In this document: one piece after another, positions 1 to 9,070 of the stretch
Numbering within the stretch: the first letter of the stretch is position 1
Layout: every line of letters starts with the position of its first letter
DNA from: Psychromarinibacter sp048262455
GTDB taxonomy: Bacteria; Pseudomonadota; Alphaproteobacteria; Rhodobacterales; Rhodobacteraceae
Reading direction: 5' to 3'
NCBI GenBank assembly: GCA_048262455.1
Contig: JBLXFD010000006.1
Location: 99,095 to 163,094 of the forward strand
Length of the DNA stretch: 64,000 bases
The notes under the pieces: generated by a model
The model's input: the letters and a program-made list of their open reading frames with translations, nothing else
What the model was told of the DNA's origin: nothing
Databases searched by the model: none
Translations under genes and position numbers: made by a program

Positions 1-555
1 AAGACCCGGCTGGGCTGGGACGACACCCTGCTGAACGCGCCGGAGCTGGCGCGGCGGGCCGAGGCGGCGGGGATCGCGATGATCACCATCCACGGCCGCA
101 CCCGCTGCCAGTTCTACACCGGCCGCGCCGACTGGGCGGCGATCCGGGCGGTGCGCCGGGCGGTGTCGATCCCGGTGATCGCCAACGGCGACATCCGCAC
201 CCCCGAGGATGCGGCGCGGGCGCGGCGGCTGTCGGGGGCGGACGGCGTGATGGTGGGGCGCGGCGCGCAGGGCGCGCCCTGGCGGCGGGCGCAGATCGCG
301 GCGGCGCTGCACGGCACCCCGGCGCCCAGGGTGCCCGAGGGCGCGGCCTTCGCCGCCATGGCCGGGGCGCATTACGAGGAAAGCCTCGGCTTTTACGGCG
401 AGACCCTGGGCGCGCGCGTCGTGCGCAAGCACCTGGGCTGGTACATGGACCGCGCCGGCACCCCGCCCGCGCTGCGCCGCGAGGTGCTGACCGCGCGCCC
501 CGCCGAGGTGCTGCGGCGGCTGCCGGACGCGCTGGCCCGGCCGGTGGCGGCATGA
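1..555 (+). CDS. dusB: tRNA-dihydrouridine synthase (NifR3/DusB type), 3' part
   Basis: FMN-dependent enzyme that reduces uridine to dihydrouridine in tRNA. The reading frame is open from base 1, so the N-terminus lies outside the window; 184 residues remain. Visible family motifs are TIHGRTR near residue 29 and MVGRGAQGAPW near residue 84, which belong to the TIM-barrel FMN/phosphate-binding part. The stop overlaps the start of ntrB (ATGA), as expected for the nifR3-ntrB-ntrC operon of Rhodobacteraceae. The function follows from the family; the operon position is what gave this gene its old name nifR3. Confidence 0.95.
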   Translation, partial: KTRLGWDDTLLNAPELARRAEAAGIAMITIHGRTRCQFYTGRADWAAIRAVRRAVSIPVIANGDIRTPEDAARARRLSGADGVMVGRGAQGAPWRRAQIAAALHGTPAPRVPEGAAFAAMAGAHYEESLGFYGETLGARVVRKHLGWYMDRAGTPPALRREVLTARPAEVLRRLPDALARPVAA

Positions 556-1661
556 GCCCGAAGATGGAGCCGGAAATGGAGCCGCCGATGGAGCTGACCG
601 GCCCGGTCTGGACCTCGCTGCCGGTGCCGACCTTCGTGATCGACCCCGCCGACACCATCGCCGAGGCCAACGCCCCGGCAGAGCAGTTCCTGAACGCATC
701 GCGCCGGGCGCTGCGGGGGGCGCCGCTGTTCGACCGGCTGGCGGTGGACGCGCCGCTGCAGGAGGCCTTCGCCCGGGTCCGCGCCGACAGCTCGCCCCTG
801 TTCATCAACAAGGTGGACGTCTCGGCCGCCCATGCCTCGCACGTGCAGTGCGACATCCAGGTGGCGCCGCTGGCCGGGCATCCCGGGCACCTGCTGATGC
901 TGCTGGAGCCGCGGCAGATCGCCGACCGGCTGGGCCGCGCCTTTTCCGTCACCAGCGCCGCGAAGTCGGCGATCGGCATGGCCGAGATGCTGGCCCACGA
1001 GATCAAGAACCCGCTGGCGGGCATCACCGGCGCGGCGCAGCTGCTGTCCATGGGGCTGGAGCAGGGCGACCTGGAGCTGACCGACCTGATCGTCGCCGAA
1101 AGCCGCCGTATCGTGGCGCTGCTGGAACAGGTGGAGCAGTTCGGCAACCTGCGCCCGCCGCAGCGCCGGGCGGTGAACATCCACGACCTGCTGGACCGCG
1201 CCCGCCGCTCGGCGCTGGTGGGCTTCGCCGCGCACATGAAGATTCACGAGGACTACGACCCCTCGTTGCCGCCCACCTTCGTGGACGCGGACCAGATGTT
1301 GCAGGTGTTCCTGAACCTGCTGAAGAACGCCGCCGAGGCGGCCGGCGGGGCAGGGGGCACGATCCGCCTGCGCAGCTTCTACGACATGTCCCTGCGCCTG
1401 CGCCGCCGCGACGGCGAGGGCGGGGCGCTGCCGCTGCAGATCGAAGTGATCGACGACGGCCCCGGCATCCCGCCGCAGATCGCCAGCGACATCTTCGACC
1501 CCTTCATCTCTGGCCGCGAGAACGGCACCGGGCTGGGGCTGGCGCTGGTCAGCAAGATCATCTCGGAACATGGCGGCTGGATCACGGTGGACAGCGTCCC
1601 CGGACGCACGGTGTTCCGCATCTCGCTGCCCATGGCCCCGCGGGAGGCGCGTGAAGATTGA
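552..1661 (+). CDS. ntrB: nitrogen regulation sensor histidine kinase NtrB
   Basis: Cytosolic kinase/phosphatase of the NtrB-NtrC system, which reports nitrogen status through PII proteins. 369 residues: a PAS-like N-terminal half, the phospho-acceptor H-box with His149 in LAHEIKNPLAG, an N-box around NLLKNAAEAAGG, and G-boxes DDGPGIPP and GTGLGLALV. There is no membrane segment, as usual for NtrB. The start overlaps the dusB stop by four bases (ATGA), implying translational coupling, and ntrC follows after 26 bases. Assignment rests on domain order and neighbours. Confidence 0.96.
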   Translation: MSPKMEPEMEPPMELTGPVWTSLPVPTFVIDPADTIAEANAPAEQFLNASRRALRGAPLFDRLAVDAPLQEAFARVRADSSPLFINKVDVSAAHASHVQCDIQVAPLAGHPGHLLMLLEPRQIADRLGRAFSVTSAAKSAIGMAEMLAHEIKNPLAGITGAAQLLSMGLEQGDLELTDLIVAESRRIVALLEQVEQFGNLRPPQRRAVNIHDLLDRARRSALVGFAAHMKIHEDYDPSLPPTFVDADQMLQVFLNLLKNAAEAAGGAGGTIRLRSFYDMSLRLRRRDGEGGALPLQIEVIDDGPGIPPQIASDIFDPFISGRENGTGLGLALVSKIISEHGGWITVDSVPGRTVFRISLPMAPREARED

Positions 1662-1687
1662 GACAGTTTAACAAGGAGCCCAGGTAG

Positions 1688-3055
1688 ATGGACGGCACGG
1701 TACTGGTCGCCGACGACGACCGAACGATTCGCACGGTGCTGACCCAGGCGCTGACCCGCGCCGGCTGCAAGGTGCACGCCACCTCTTCCATGGTGACGCT
1801 GATGCGCTGGGTCGAGGAGGGCAAGGGCGACCTGGTCATCTCCGACGTGGTCATGCCCGACGGCAACGGGCTGGAGGCGCTGCCGAAGATCGCCGACGAG
1901 CGGCCGGGCCTGCCGGTGATCGTGATCTCGGCGCAGAACACCATCATGACGGCGATCCAGGCGGCCGAGAAGGACGCCTACGACTACCTGCCCAAGCCCT
2001 TTGACCTGCCGGACCTGATGAAGCGCGCGGCCCGGGCGCTGGAGGTCAAGCACCGCGCCGCGCCGAAAGAGCCGGCGGAGGACCCGCAGCCGGTGGACGA
2101 CCTGCCGCTGGTGGGGCGCACCGCGGCGATGCAGACGCTGTACCGGCTGGTGGCGCGGGTGATGAACACCGAGCTGCCGGTGCTGATCACCGGGGAATCC
2201 GGCACCGGCAAGTCGCTGATCGCGCGGGCGATCCACGATTTTTCCGACCGCCGCTCGCTGCCCTTCGAGGTGGCCGGCGCCGCGGACCTTGCCACCATGG
2301 ACGGGCCGTCCTCGCTGCTGCGCCGGGCGCGCAACGGGTCGATCCTGTTCGACGAGGTGGGGGACCTGGGCGACGAGGCGCAGGCCCGGGTGGTGCGGAT
2401 GCTGGACAGTTTTACCGACAACGCGCCGCGGGTGATGGCCACCAGCCAGGCGGACCTTGCCGCGCGGATGAAGTCGGGGGAATTCCGGCAGGACCTGTTC
2501 TACCGGCTCAGCGGCGTGACCCTGCAGGTGCCGGGGCTGCGCGAGCGGGTGGACGACATCCCGCTGCTGGCCCAGCACTTCCTGGCCCGGGCAGAGCGCG
2601 AGGGTCTGCCCTCCCGCCGCCTGTCCCCCCCGGCGCTGGACCTGATGCGCGCCTATCCCTGGCCCGGCAACGTCCGCCAGCTGGAGAACGCGGTGCGCCG
2701 GCTGATGGTCACCGCCAGCGAGATCGAGATCGGCCGGGCCGAGGCGGAGGCGGTGCTGGGCAACCAGCCGGCGATGGAGCCGCTGAGCGCCGGGGGCGAC
2801 GCGGGCAAGCTTTCGGCCTCGGTCGCGGCCCATCTCAAGCGCTATTTCGACCTGCACGGCGGAGTTTTGCCACCGCCCGGACTTTACGCGAGGATCCTGC
2901 GCGAAGTCGAAGCCCCGCTTATAGAAATCGCCCTTGATGCCACGGGCGGAAACCAGGCGAAATGCGCCGATTTGCTGGGAATCAACCGAAATACACTCCG
3001 GAAAAAAATTACAGATCTCGATATCCAGGTGACAAGGCGGCGCAAGTTGATGTAA
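1688..3055 (+). CDS. ntrC: nitrogen regulation response regulator NtrC lacking the GAFTGA loop
   Basis: Response regulator phosphorylated by NtrB that activates nitrogen-assimilation genes. Receiver domain with Asp53 (ISDVVMPDGNG) and Lys103-type KPF, AAA+ domain with Walker A GESGTGKS at residues 169-176 and Walker B-like ILFDEVGDL, and a Fis-type helix-turn-helix at the C-terminus (GGNQAKCADLLGINRNTLRK). The GAFTGA loop needed to contact sigma-54 is absent: the stretch between Walker A and Walker B is shortened and reads ATMDGPSSLLRRARNG. This matches the known Rhodobacter capsulatus NtrC, which works with the housekeeping sigma factor. An AAGGAG ribosome site precedes the ATG. Confidence 0.96.
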   Translation: MDGTVLVADDDRTIRTVLTQALTRAGCKVHATSSMVTLMRWVEEGKGDLVISDVVMPDGNGLEALPKIADERPGLPVIVISAQNTIMTAIQAAEKDAYDYLPKPFDLPDLMKRAARALEVKHRAAPKEPAEDPQPVDDLPLVGRTAAMQTLYRLVARVMNTELPVLITGESGTGKSLIARAIHDFSDRRSLPFEVAGAADLATMDGPSSLLRRARNGSILFDEVGDLGDEAQARVVRMLDSFTDNAPRVMATSQADLAARMKSGEFRQDLFYRLSGVTLQVPGLRERVDDIPLLAQHFLARAEREGLPSRRLSPPALDLMRAYPWPGNVRQLENAVRRLMVTASEIEIGRAEAEAVLGNQPAMEPLSAGGDAGKLSASVAAHLKRYFDLHGGVLPPPGLYARILREVEAPLIEIALDATGGNQAKCADLLGINRNTLRKKITDLDIQVTRRRKLM

Positions 3056-3086
3056 TACCGCAACAGGAGAGTGGCATAACCGCCGC

Positions 3087-5414
3087 ATGAGCGGGCAAGC
3101 CACCGATAACAATAGCGGTAATGCCGTCAATGAACGGCGGGATAGTGAGGTGAGTCTCGTGCGCAGCGCCGTGCAGAGTCTCAATTGGGAGCGCCTGAGC
3201 AGGCTCCGCAGACAACGCAAGTTCCAGAACGCGGCCACGCTTGGGCTCGTGATCCTGGGTCCTGTGCTGGCGGCGGCGACCTTCGCGGTGCTCGGACCAC
3301 TCGATCAGGGAACGTCCTCGACGTCGCTGCGGCTGGTGCTGCTGGCGGACCTGATCTACGTGCTGCTGGTGGCGGCCCTGGTGCTGCAGCGGGTGGCGGC
3401 GATGATCGCGGCCCGCCGGGCGCGGTCGGCCGGCTCGCGGCTGCACATGCGGCTGACCGGGGTCTTCGCGGTGGTGGCGCTGGCGCCCGCGGTGCTGGTG
3501 GCGGTCTTCGCGGCGGTCACGGTGAACTTCGGGCTGGAAGGCTGGTTCTCGGACCGGGTGCGCACGGTGCTGGGCTCGTCCCTCGCCGCCGCAGAGGCCT
3601 ACGAGGACGAGCACCGGCGCGACCTGTCGGCGGATGCCGAGGCGCTGGCGGATTACCTGGAGCGGGCGCGGGACACGGTGTTCCTGCTGTCCGACGGACA
3701 GTTGCGGCAGGTGCTGACCCAGGGCCAGACCCAGATCCAGCGCGGGCTGCGCGAGGCCTACGTGATCGACGGCGCCGGCGAGATCCGGGCGCGGGGCGAG
3801 CGCAGCTACCTGTTCGACTTCGAGCGGCCCGCGCCGGTGCAGATCGAGCGCGCGGCGGCCGGCGAGACGGTCATCATCGAGGATTGGGACGTGAACGAGT
3901 TCCGCGCCATCGTGGCGCTGGAGGGTTTTGCCGACCGCTACCTCTACGTCTCGCGCAGCGTCGACGGCGACATCCTGGCGCTGCTGGACGACACCCAGGA
4001 GACGGTGAACCTCTACACCCAGCTGGAAAGCGAGCGCGGGCGCATCGTGTTCGAATTCGGGCTGCTCTACCTCGGCTTCGCGGTGATCCTCGTACTGGCG
4101 GCGATCTGGCTGGGCCTGTGGTTCGCGGAACGGCTGGCGCGGCCCGTGGGGCGGCTGGCGGGGGCGGCGCAGCGGGTGGGCGGCGGCGATCTGGACGTGC
4201 AGCTGCGCGAGGAGCAGGGCGACGACGAGATCGCCATGCTGGGCCGGGTGTTCAACCAGATGACCCGGCAGCTCAAGGCGCAGCGCGACACCATGCTGGA
4301 GACCAACGCCCAGATCGAGCGGCGGCGGCGGCTGTTCGACTCGGTGCTGGGCTCGGTCACCGCCGGGGTCATCGGGCTGGACGACGCGGGGCAGGTGACC
4401 TTCGTGAACCGCTCTGCCGCCAAGCTGCTGCGGGTGGACCCGGAACTGCACTCCGGCTCGCTGGAGCAGCTGGTGCCCGAATTCGCGCCGCTGCTGGACC
4501 GGCTGCAGGGCGCCATGACCGAGGTGGCGCAGGAAGAGATCCGCATGATGCGCGCGGGCAAGCTGGAAAGCCTGCTGGTGCGCATCGCCACCCGCCGCTC
4601 CGAGGACGGCACGCTGGAGGGCTACGTGATCGCCTTCGACGACGTCACCGACCTTGTCAGCGCGCAGCGCATGGCCGCCTGGGGCGACGTGGCGCGGCGC
4701 ATCGCCCACGAGATCAAGAACCCGCTGACGCCGATCCAGCTGTCGGCCGAGCGCATCAAGCGCAAGTTCGGCCGCGAGGTGCAGGACCCCGAGCGGCTGG
4801 AGCAGATGACCGAGGTGATCATCCGCCAGACCGGCGACCTGCGGCGCATCGTCGACGAGTTCTCCAAGTTCGCCCGCATGCCCGAGCCCGAGCGCCGGGT
4901 GCAGGACCTCGGCCGGCTGGTGCGCGACGCTGTGCTGCTGCAGGAGGACGCGCAGCAGGAGGCGGTGAGCGTCACCGCCGACCTGCCGCCGGGCAAGGTG
5001 GTCGCCGACGTGGACGCGACGATGATCAGCCAGGCGCTGACCAACCTGATCAAGAACGCCGGCGAAGCGATTGAAACCTATCGGCAAAAGAACGACCAGC
5101 CCGAGTATCCGGGCGAGGTGCGGGTGGCCATGGAAGTCACCGCATCGGGGGCGCGCATCGCCATCTCGGACAACGGCATCGGCCTGCCGCCCGACCGCTC
5201 GCGCCTGTTCGAACCCTACGTGACGACGCGGGAATCCGGCACCGGGCTGGGCCTGTCGATCGTCAAGAAGATCATCGAGGAGCACGGCGGAACGCTGGCG
5301 CTGATCGATGCAGACCCCTTCACCCCCGGCGCGCATCGCGGCGCGTGCGCCGAGGTCCGGCTGCCGCTGGTGCCGCAGGACATAACCGCAAAAGACCAGG
5401 AACTGGTCACATGA
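3087..5414 (+). CDS. ntrY: membrane sensor histidine kinase NtrY
   Basis: Membrane-bound sensor of the NtrY-NtrX pair, which acts in nitrogen and redox control in alphaproteobacteria. 775 residues. Three hydrophobic segments lie in the first 150 residues, followed by a periplasmic region and a fourth segment near residue 325. A HAMP linker (LARPVGRLAGAAQRV), a PAS domain, the H-box with His541 in RRIAHEIKNPLTP, and catalytic motifs SDNGIGLPP and GTGLGLSIVKK follow. The ATG at 3087 precedes MSGQATDNN; a slightly later start cannot be excluded. It sits 31 bases after ntrC and 10 bases before ntrX. Confidence 0.95.
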   Translation: MSGQATDNNSGNAVNERRDSEVSLVRSAVQSLNWERLSRLRRQRKFQNAATLGLVILGPVLAAATFAVLGPLDQGTSSTSLRLVLLADLIYVLLVAALVLQRVAAMIAARRARSAGSRLHMRLTGVFAVVALAPAVLVAVFAAVTVNFGLEGWFSDRVRTVLGSSLAAAEAYEDEHRRDLSADAEALADYLERARDTVFLLSDGQLRQVLTQGQTQIQRGLREAYVIDGAGEIRARGERSYLFDFERPAPVQIERAAAGETVIIEDWDVNEFRAIVALEGFADRYLYVSRSVDGDILALLDDTQETVNLYTQLESERGRIVFEFGLLYLGFAVILVLAAIWLGLWFAERLARPVGRLAGAAQRVGGGDLDVQLREEQGDDEIAMLGRVFNQMTRQLKAQRDTMLETNAQIERRRRLFDSVLGSVTAGVIGLDDAGQVTFVNRSAAKLLRVDPELHSGSLEQLVPEFAPLLDRLQGAMTEVAQEEIRMMRAGKLESLLVRIATRRSEDGTLEGYVIAFDDVTDLVSAQRMAAWGDVARRIAHEIKNPLTPIQLSAERIKRKFGREVQDPERLEQMTEVIIRQTGDLRRIVDEFSKFARMPEPERRVQDLGRLVRDAVLLQEDAQQEAVSVTADLPPGKVVADVDATMISQALTNLIKNAGEAIETYRQKNDQPEYPGEVRVAMEVTASGARIAISDNGIGLPPDRSRLFEPYVTTRESGTGLGLSIVKKIIEEHGGTLALIDADPFTPGAHRGACAEVRLPLVPQDITAKDQELVT

Positions 5415-5424
5415 GGAAGCAGTC

Positions 5425-6834
5425 ATGAGCGATATTCTTATTGTCGACGACGAACGGGACATCCGCGAGCTGATCTCGGACATCCTCGAGGACGAGGGCT
5501 ACGCCACCCGGCTGGCCGCCAACTCCGACGAGTGCATGGCGGCGATCAATACCGAGCCGCCGGCGCTGATGGTGCTGGACATCTGGCTGAAGGACAGCCG
5601 GATGGACGGGATCGACATCCTCAAGACGGTCAAGCGCGACAATCCCGGCATCCCGATCGTGATCATCTCGGGCCACGGCAACATCGAGATCGCCGTGGCG
5701 GCGATCAAGCAGGGGGCCTACGACTTCATCGAGAAGCCGTTCAACATCGACCAGCTGATGGTGGTGATCGGCCGCGCGATGGAGACCAGCCGCCTGCGCC
5801 GCGAGAACACCGAGCTGCGCCGCCGCGACGACGGGGTGACCGAGATGATCGGCACGTCGTCCGCCTTCAAGACGCTGAAGAACAACCTCGACAAGGTCAC
5901 CAAGTCGAACGGCCGGGTGATGCTGACCGGCCCCGCCGGCAGCGGCAAGGAAGTGGCCGCGCGCTACATCCACGCCAATTCCGCCCGCGCCGGCGCGCCC
6001 TTCATCACCGTCAACTGCGCCTCGATCGAGCCGGAGCGCATGGAAGAGGTGCTGTTCGGCCGCGAGGGCGCCGACCGCGGGGTCGAGCCGGGGCTGCTGG
6101 AGCAGGCGCACGGGGGTGTGCTGTACTTCGACGAGGTGGCGGACATGCCGCCGGGCACCCAGTCGAAGATCCTGCGGGTGTTGGTGGAACAGGCGTTCCA
6201 GCGGGTCGGCGGCACCGACAAGGTGCGGGTCGACATGCGGGTGATCTCCTCCACCAACCGCAACCTGCAGGACGAGATCGAGGGCGGCCGGTTCCGGCAG
6301 GAGCTGTACCACCGGCTGAACGTGGTGCCGATCCAGGTGCCCAGCCTCGAGGAACGGCGCGAGGATATCCCGACGCTGGCCACCCACTTCGTCACCGGGT
6401 TCAACAAGACCCAGGGCCTGCCGCTGCGCGACCTGTCCGAAGAGGCGGTGGCGCTGCTGCAGACCATGGTCTGGCCGGGCAACGTGCGCCAGCTGAAGAA
6501 CGTGATCGAGCGGGTGCTGATCCTCGGCGACGGCAACGGGCCGATCTGCGCCTCGGAACTGCCGCAGACCGAACCGCAGGGCAGCGACGAGGGCAAGGTG
6601 GTGCTGTCCGGCTCGCTCGCCACGCTGCCGCTGCGCGAGGCGCGCGAGCTGTTCGAGCGCGAGTACCTGCTGACCCAGATCAACCGCTTCGGGGGCAATA
6701 TCTCGCGCACCGCCAGCTTCGTGGGGATGGAACGCTCCGCGCTGCACCGTAAGCTCAAGAGCCTCGGCGTGGTGACCACCAACCGGGCCGGCAGCCGCGT
6801 GGCCACGGTCGAGGAAGAACTGCGCGCCGGCTGA
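5425..6834 (+). CDS. ntrX: nitrogen assimilation response regulator NtrX
   Basis: Response regulator paired with NtrY. 469 residues: receiver domain with Asp52 (VLDIWLKDS) and KPF motif, AAA+ domain with Walker A GPAGSGKE from residue 169 and Walker B VLYFDEVADM, and a Fis-type DNA-binding helix pair near the C-terminus (GGNISRTASFVGMERSALHR). The position of the sigma-54 contact loop reads GREGADRGVEPG instead of GAFTGA, so normal sigma-54 activation is unlikely. It ends the ntrBC-ntrYX block; a gap of 130 bases follows. Confidence 0.95.
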   Translation: MSDILIVDDERDIRELISDILEDEGYATRLAANSDECMAAINTEPPALMVLDIWLKDSRMDGIDILKTVKRDNPGIPIVIISGHGNIEIAVAAIKQGAYDFIEKPFNIDQLMVVIGRAMETSRLRRENTELRRRDDGVTEMIGTSSAFKTLKNNLDKVTKSNGRVMLTGPAGSGKEVAARYIHANSARAGAPFITVNCASIEPERMEEVLFGREGADRGVEPGLLEQAHGGVLYFDEVADMPPGTQSKILRVLVEQAFQRVGGTDKVRVDMRVISSTNRNLQDEIEGGRFRQELYHRLNVVPIQVPSLEERREDIPTLATHFVTGFNKTQGLPLRDLSEEAVALLQTMVWPGNVRQLKNVIERVLILGDGNGPICASELPQTEPQGSDEGKVVLSGSLATLPLREARELFEREYLLTQINRFGGNISRTASFVGMERSALHRKLKSLGVVTTNRAGSRVATVEEELRAG

Positions 6835-6964
6835 GACGCGCGGGATACCAAGTGGGGCAGGGCGGCAACCATCGGCAAGGGTTCGCCGCCCCGCACCGCC
6901 CGCCGCCTCGACAGCGCCGCGCGTGGCGGCTAGCACAAGTGCGACATCTTCCGGAGACACTTGC

Positions 6965-7588
6965 ATGACGCCCAGACCCTTCGCCCTGATGCTTTGCGCC
7001 CTGCTGGTGGCCGGCTGCGCCGCCGCCCCCTCGGACGGGCTGGGCCCGCAGGTGACATCCGGCGACATGCGCGAGACGGTGGGCACCTCGGGCCTGCCGG
7101 AGCAGACCAAGATCGCCGCGCTGACCCGCGCCATCGCCGCGCTCGGCCCGCAGGTGGACCCCGAAGAGGCCGCCCGCGCCGCGCGCATCGCCGTGGAGTA
7201 CCCGCGCTTCACCCTGGCGCCGCAGTACCAGATCGTCGATCCGCCGCTGATCCACAACATGAAGGTCAACATGGGCTACAAGCCCCGCGGCCTGTGCCGC
7301 GAGTGGGCCGACGACATGCAGGCGCGGCTGCGGCAGGAGGGCTTCCGCACCCTGTCGCTGCACCGCGCCATCGCCAACGCCGACAACATCCGCATCGAGC
7401 ATTCCACCGTGATCGTCAGCGCCGCCGGCGCCAGCATGGAGGAAGGCATCGTGCTGGACCCCTGGCGCGAGGGGGGCGGCATCCTGTACTGGTCCCGCGT
7501 TCCGCAGGACGACGAGTACAAGTGGGTGGAACGCGCCACCGTCTTCGAATGGAAGCGCAACCGCCGCGCCCGGCCCGGCCGGTTCTAG
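6965..7588 (+). CDS. putative lipoprotein with Cys-His-Asp (transglutaminase/protease-like) pattern
   Basis: Unnamed protein of 207 residues. The ATG at 6965 is preferred because it places a lipobox LVAGC (Cys18) after a short charged and hydrophobic signal; an upstream in-frame ATG at 6923 would bury this signal. The second half carries GLCREWADD (Cys111), EHSTVIV (His146) and VLDPWREGG (Asp165). The order and setting of Cys, His and Asp resemble papain-fold transglutaminase-like proteins. That reading is inferred from motif layout, not from a recognised family name. It stands between ntrX and trkA in the same direction. Confidence 0.8.
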   Translation: MTPRPFALMLCALLVAGCAAAPSDGLGPQVTSGDMRETVGTSGLPEQTKIAALTRAIAALGPQVDPEEAARAARIAVEYPRFTLAPQYQIVDPPLIHNMKVNMGYKPRGLCREWADDMQARLRQEGFRTLSLHRAIANADNIRIEHSTVIVSAAGASMEEGIVLDPWREGGGILYWSRVPQDDEYKWVERATVFEWKRNRRARPGRF

Positions 7589-7693
7589 GCCGGCCCGCCA
7601 CGTCCCGGTGCGCCCCCAGCGCGCCCCGGCGCGATTGACCCCACCTGCGGCTTCTGCCATCGGTTAGGCCCGGAAACGGCAAGAAGCAGGGGC

Positions 7694-9070
7694 ATGAAGG
7701 TCATCATCTGTGGCGCGGGCCAGGTCGGCTGGCAGATCGCGCGGCATCTGTCGGGCGAGCGCAACGACGTCACCATCGTGGACAACAACGCCGACCTGGT
7801 GCGCCGGGCCACCGACACGCTGGACGTGCAGGGGGTCCACGGCTTCGCCAGCTATCCCGACGTGCTGGACCGCGCCGGGGCGCGGGACGCCGACATGGTG
7901 ATCGCCGCCACCTATTCGGACGAGGTGAACATGGTCACCTGCCAGGTGGCGCACTCGGTCTTCTCGGTGCCCAAGAAGATCGCCCGCCTGCGCAGCCAGT
8001 CCTACCTGAACGCACTCTACTCCGACCTTTACCGGCGCGAGCACATGCCCATCGACGTGGTCATCAGCCCCGAGCGCGAGGTGGCCGACGCCGCCCTGCG
8101 CCGGCTGGCCGCCCCCGCCGCCTTCGACACCGAAAGCTTTCTGGACGGCAAGGTGCAGCTGCTGGGCATCCTGCTGGACGAGGATTGCCCGGTGGTGAAC
8201 ACGCCGCTGCGCCAGCTGAGCGACCTGTTCTCGACCCTCAGGGCCATCGTGGTGGGCATCCGCCGCTCTGGCCGGCTGTTCGCGCCGGATGCGGCGGACC
8301 AGCTGTTCGTCGGGGACGAGATCTACATCGTCGCCCACCACGAGGACACCAACCGCGCGCTGGAGATCTTCGGCAAGTCCGTCACCCGCACCGAGCGGGC
8401 AGTGATCATCGGCGGTGGCAACGTCGGGCTCGCCGTGGCGCGGGCGCTGGAGGGGCGGGCCGAGCGGGTGCGCACCAAGATCATCGAGAAAAGCCGCCCC
8501 ATCGCCGAACGCGCGGCCGACGCGCTGGACCGCACAATCGTGCTGAACGGCGACGGGCTGAACATGGAGCTGCTGCAGGAGGCCAACATCGAGCGCACCG
8601 ACGCGGTGCTGGCCGTCACCGACGACGACAAGACCAACATCCTCGCCTGCGTGCGCGCCAAGGCCGCGGGCGCCAAGATCGCCATCTGCCTGGTGAACGA
8701 TCCCGGCCTCACCTCGCTGATGATGCCGCTGGACATCGACGCCTACATCAACCCGCGCTCCACCACCGTCAGCTCGATCCTGCGGCACATCCGCCATGGC
8801 CGGGTGCGGGGGGTCTATTCCATCGGCGACGCCGAGGCCGAGATCATCGAGGCGCAGGTGCTGTCCACCTCGCCGATCTCTGGCCAGCTGCTGCGGGACA
8901 TCGACTTTCCCGAGGGCGTGCTGATCGGCGCGGTGATGAAAAACGGCGAGGTGGTGCGCCCGCACGGGCGGATGCGGATCGAGGAGGGGGACGTGATCGT
9001 GATCTTCTCCATGGCCGCCGACGTGCCGGAGGTCGAGCGCCTGCTGCAGGTCTCGATCGACTTCTTCTGA
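7694..9070 (+). CDS. trkA: Trk potassium uptake system NAD-binding protein TrkA
   Basis: Cytosolic regulatory subunit that binds NAD(H) and gates the TrkH potassium channel. 458 residues arranged as two repeats of an RCK/KTN Rossmann domain followed by an RCK_C domain. The dinucleotide loops are GAGQVG near residue 6 and GGGNVG at residues 240-245. The stop overlaps the trkH start by one base, so the two are co-translated. Length and duplicated layout are those of E. coli TrkA. Confidence 0.96.
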   Translation: MKVIICGAGQVGWQIARHLSGERNDVTIVDNNADLVRRATDTLDVQGVHGFASYPDVLDRAGARDADMVIAATYSDEVNMVTCQVAHSVFSVPKKIARLRSQSYLNALYSDLYRREHMPIDVVISPEREVADAALRRLAAPAAFDTESFLDGKVQLLGILLDEDCPVVNTPLRQLSDLFSTLRAIVVGIRRSGRLFAPDAADQLFVGDEIYIVAHHEDTNRALEIFGKSVTRTERAVIIGGGNVGLAVARALEGRAERVRTKIIEKSRPIAERAADALDRTIVLNGDGLNMELLQEANIERTDAVLAVTDDDKTNILACVRAKAAGAKIAICLVNDPGLTSLMMPLDIDAYINPRSTTVSSILRHIRHGRVRGVYSIGDAEAEIIEAQVLSTSPISGQLLRDIDFPEGVLIGAVMKNGEVVRPHGRMRIEEGDVIVIFSMAADVPEVERLLQVSIDFF

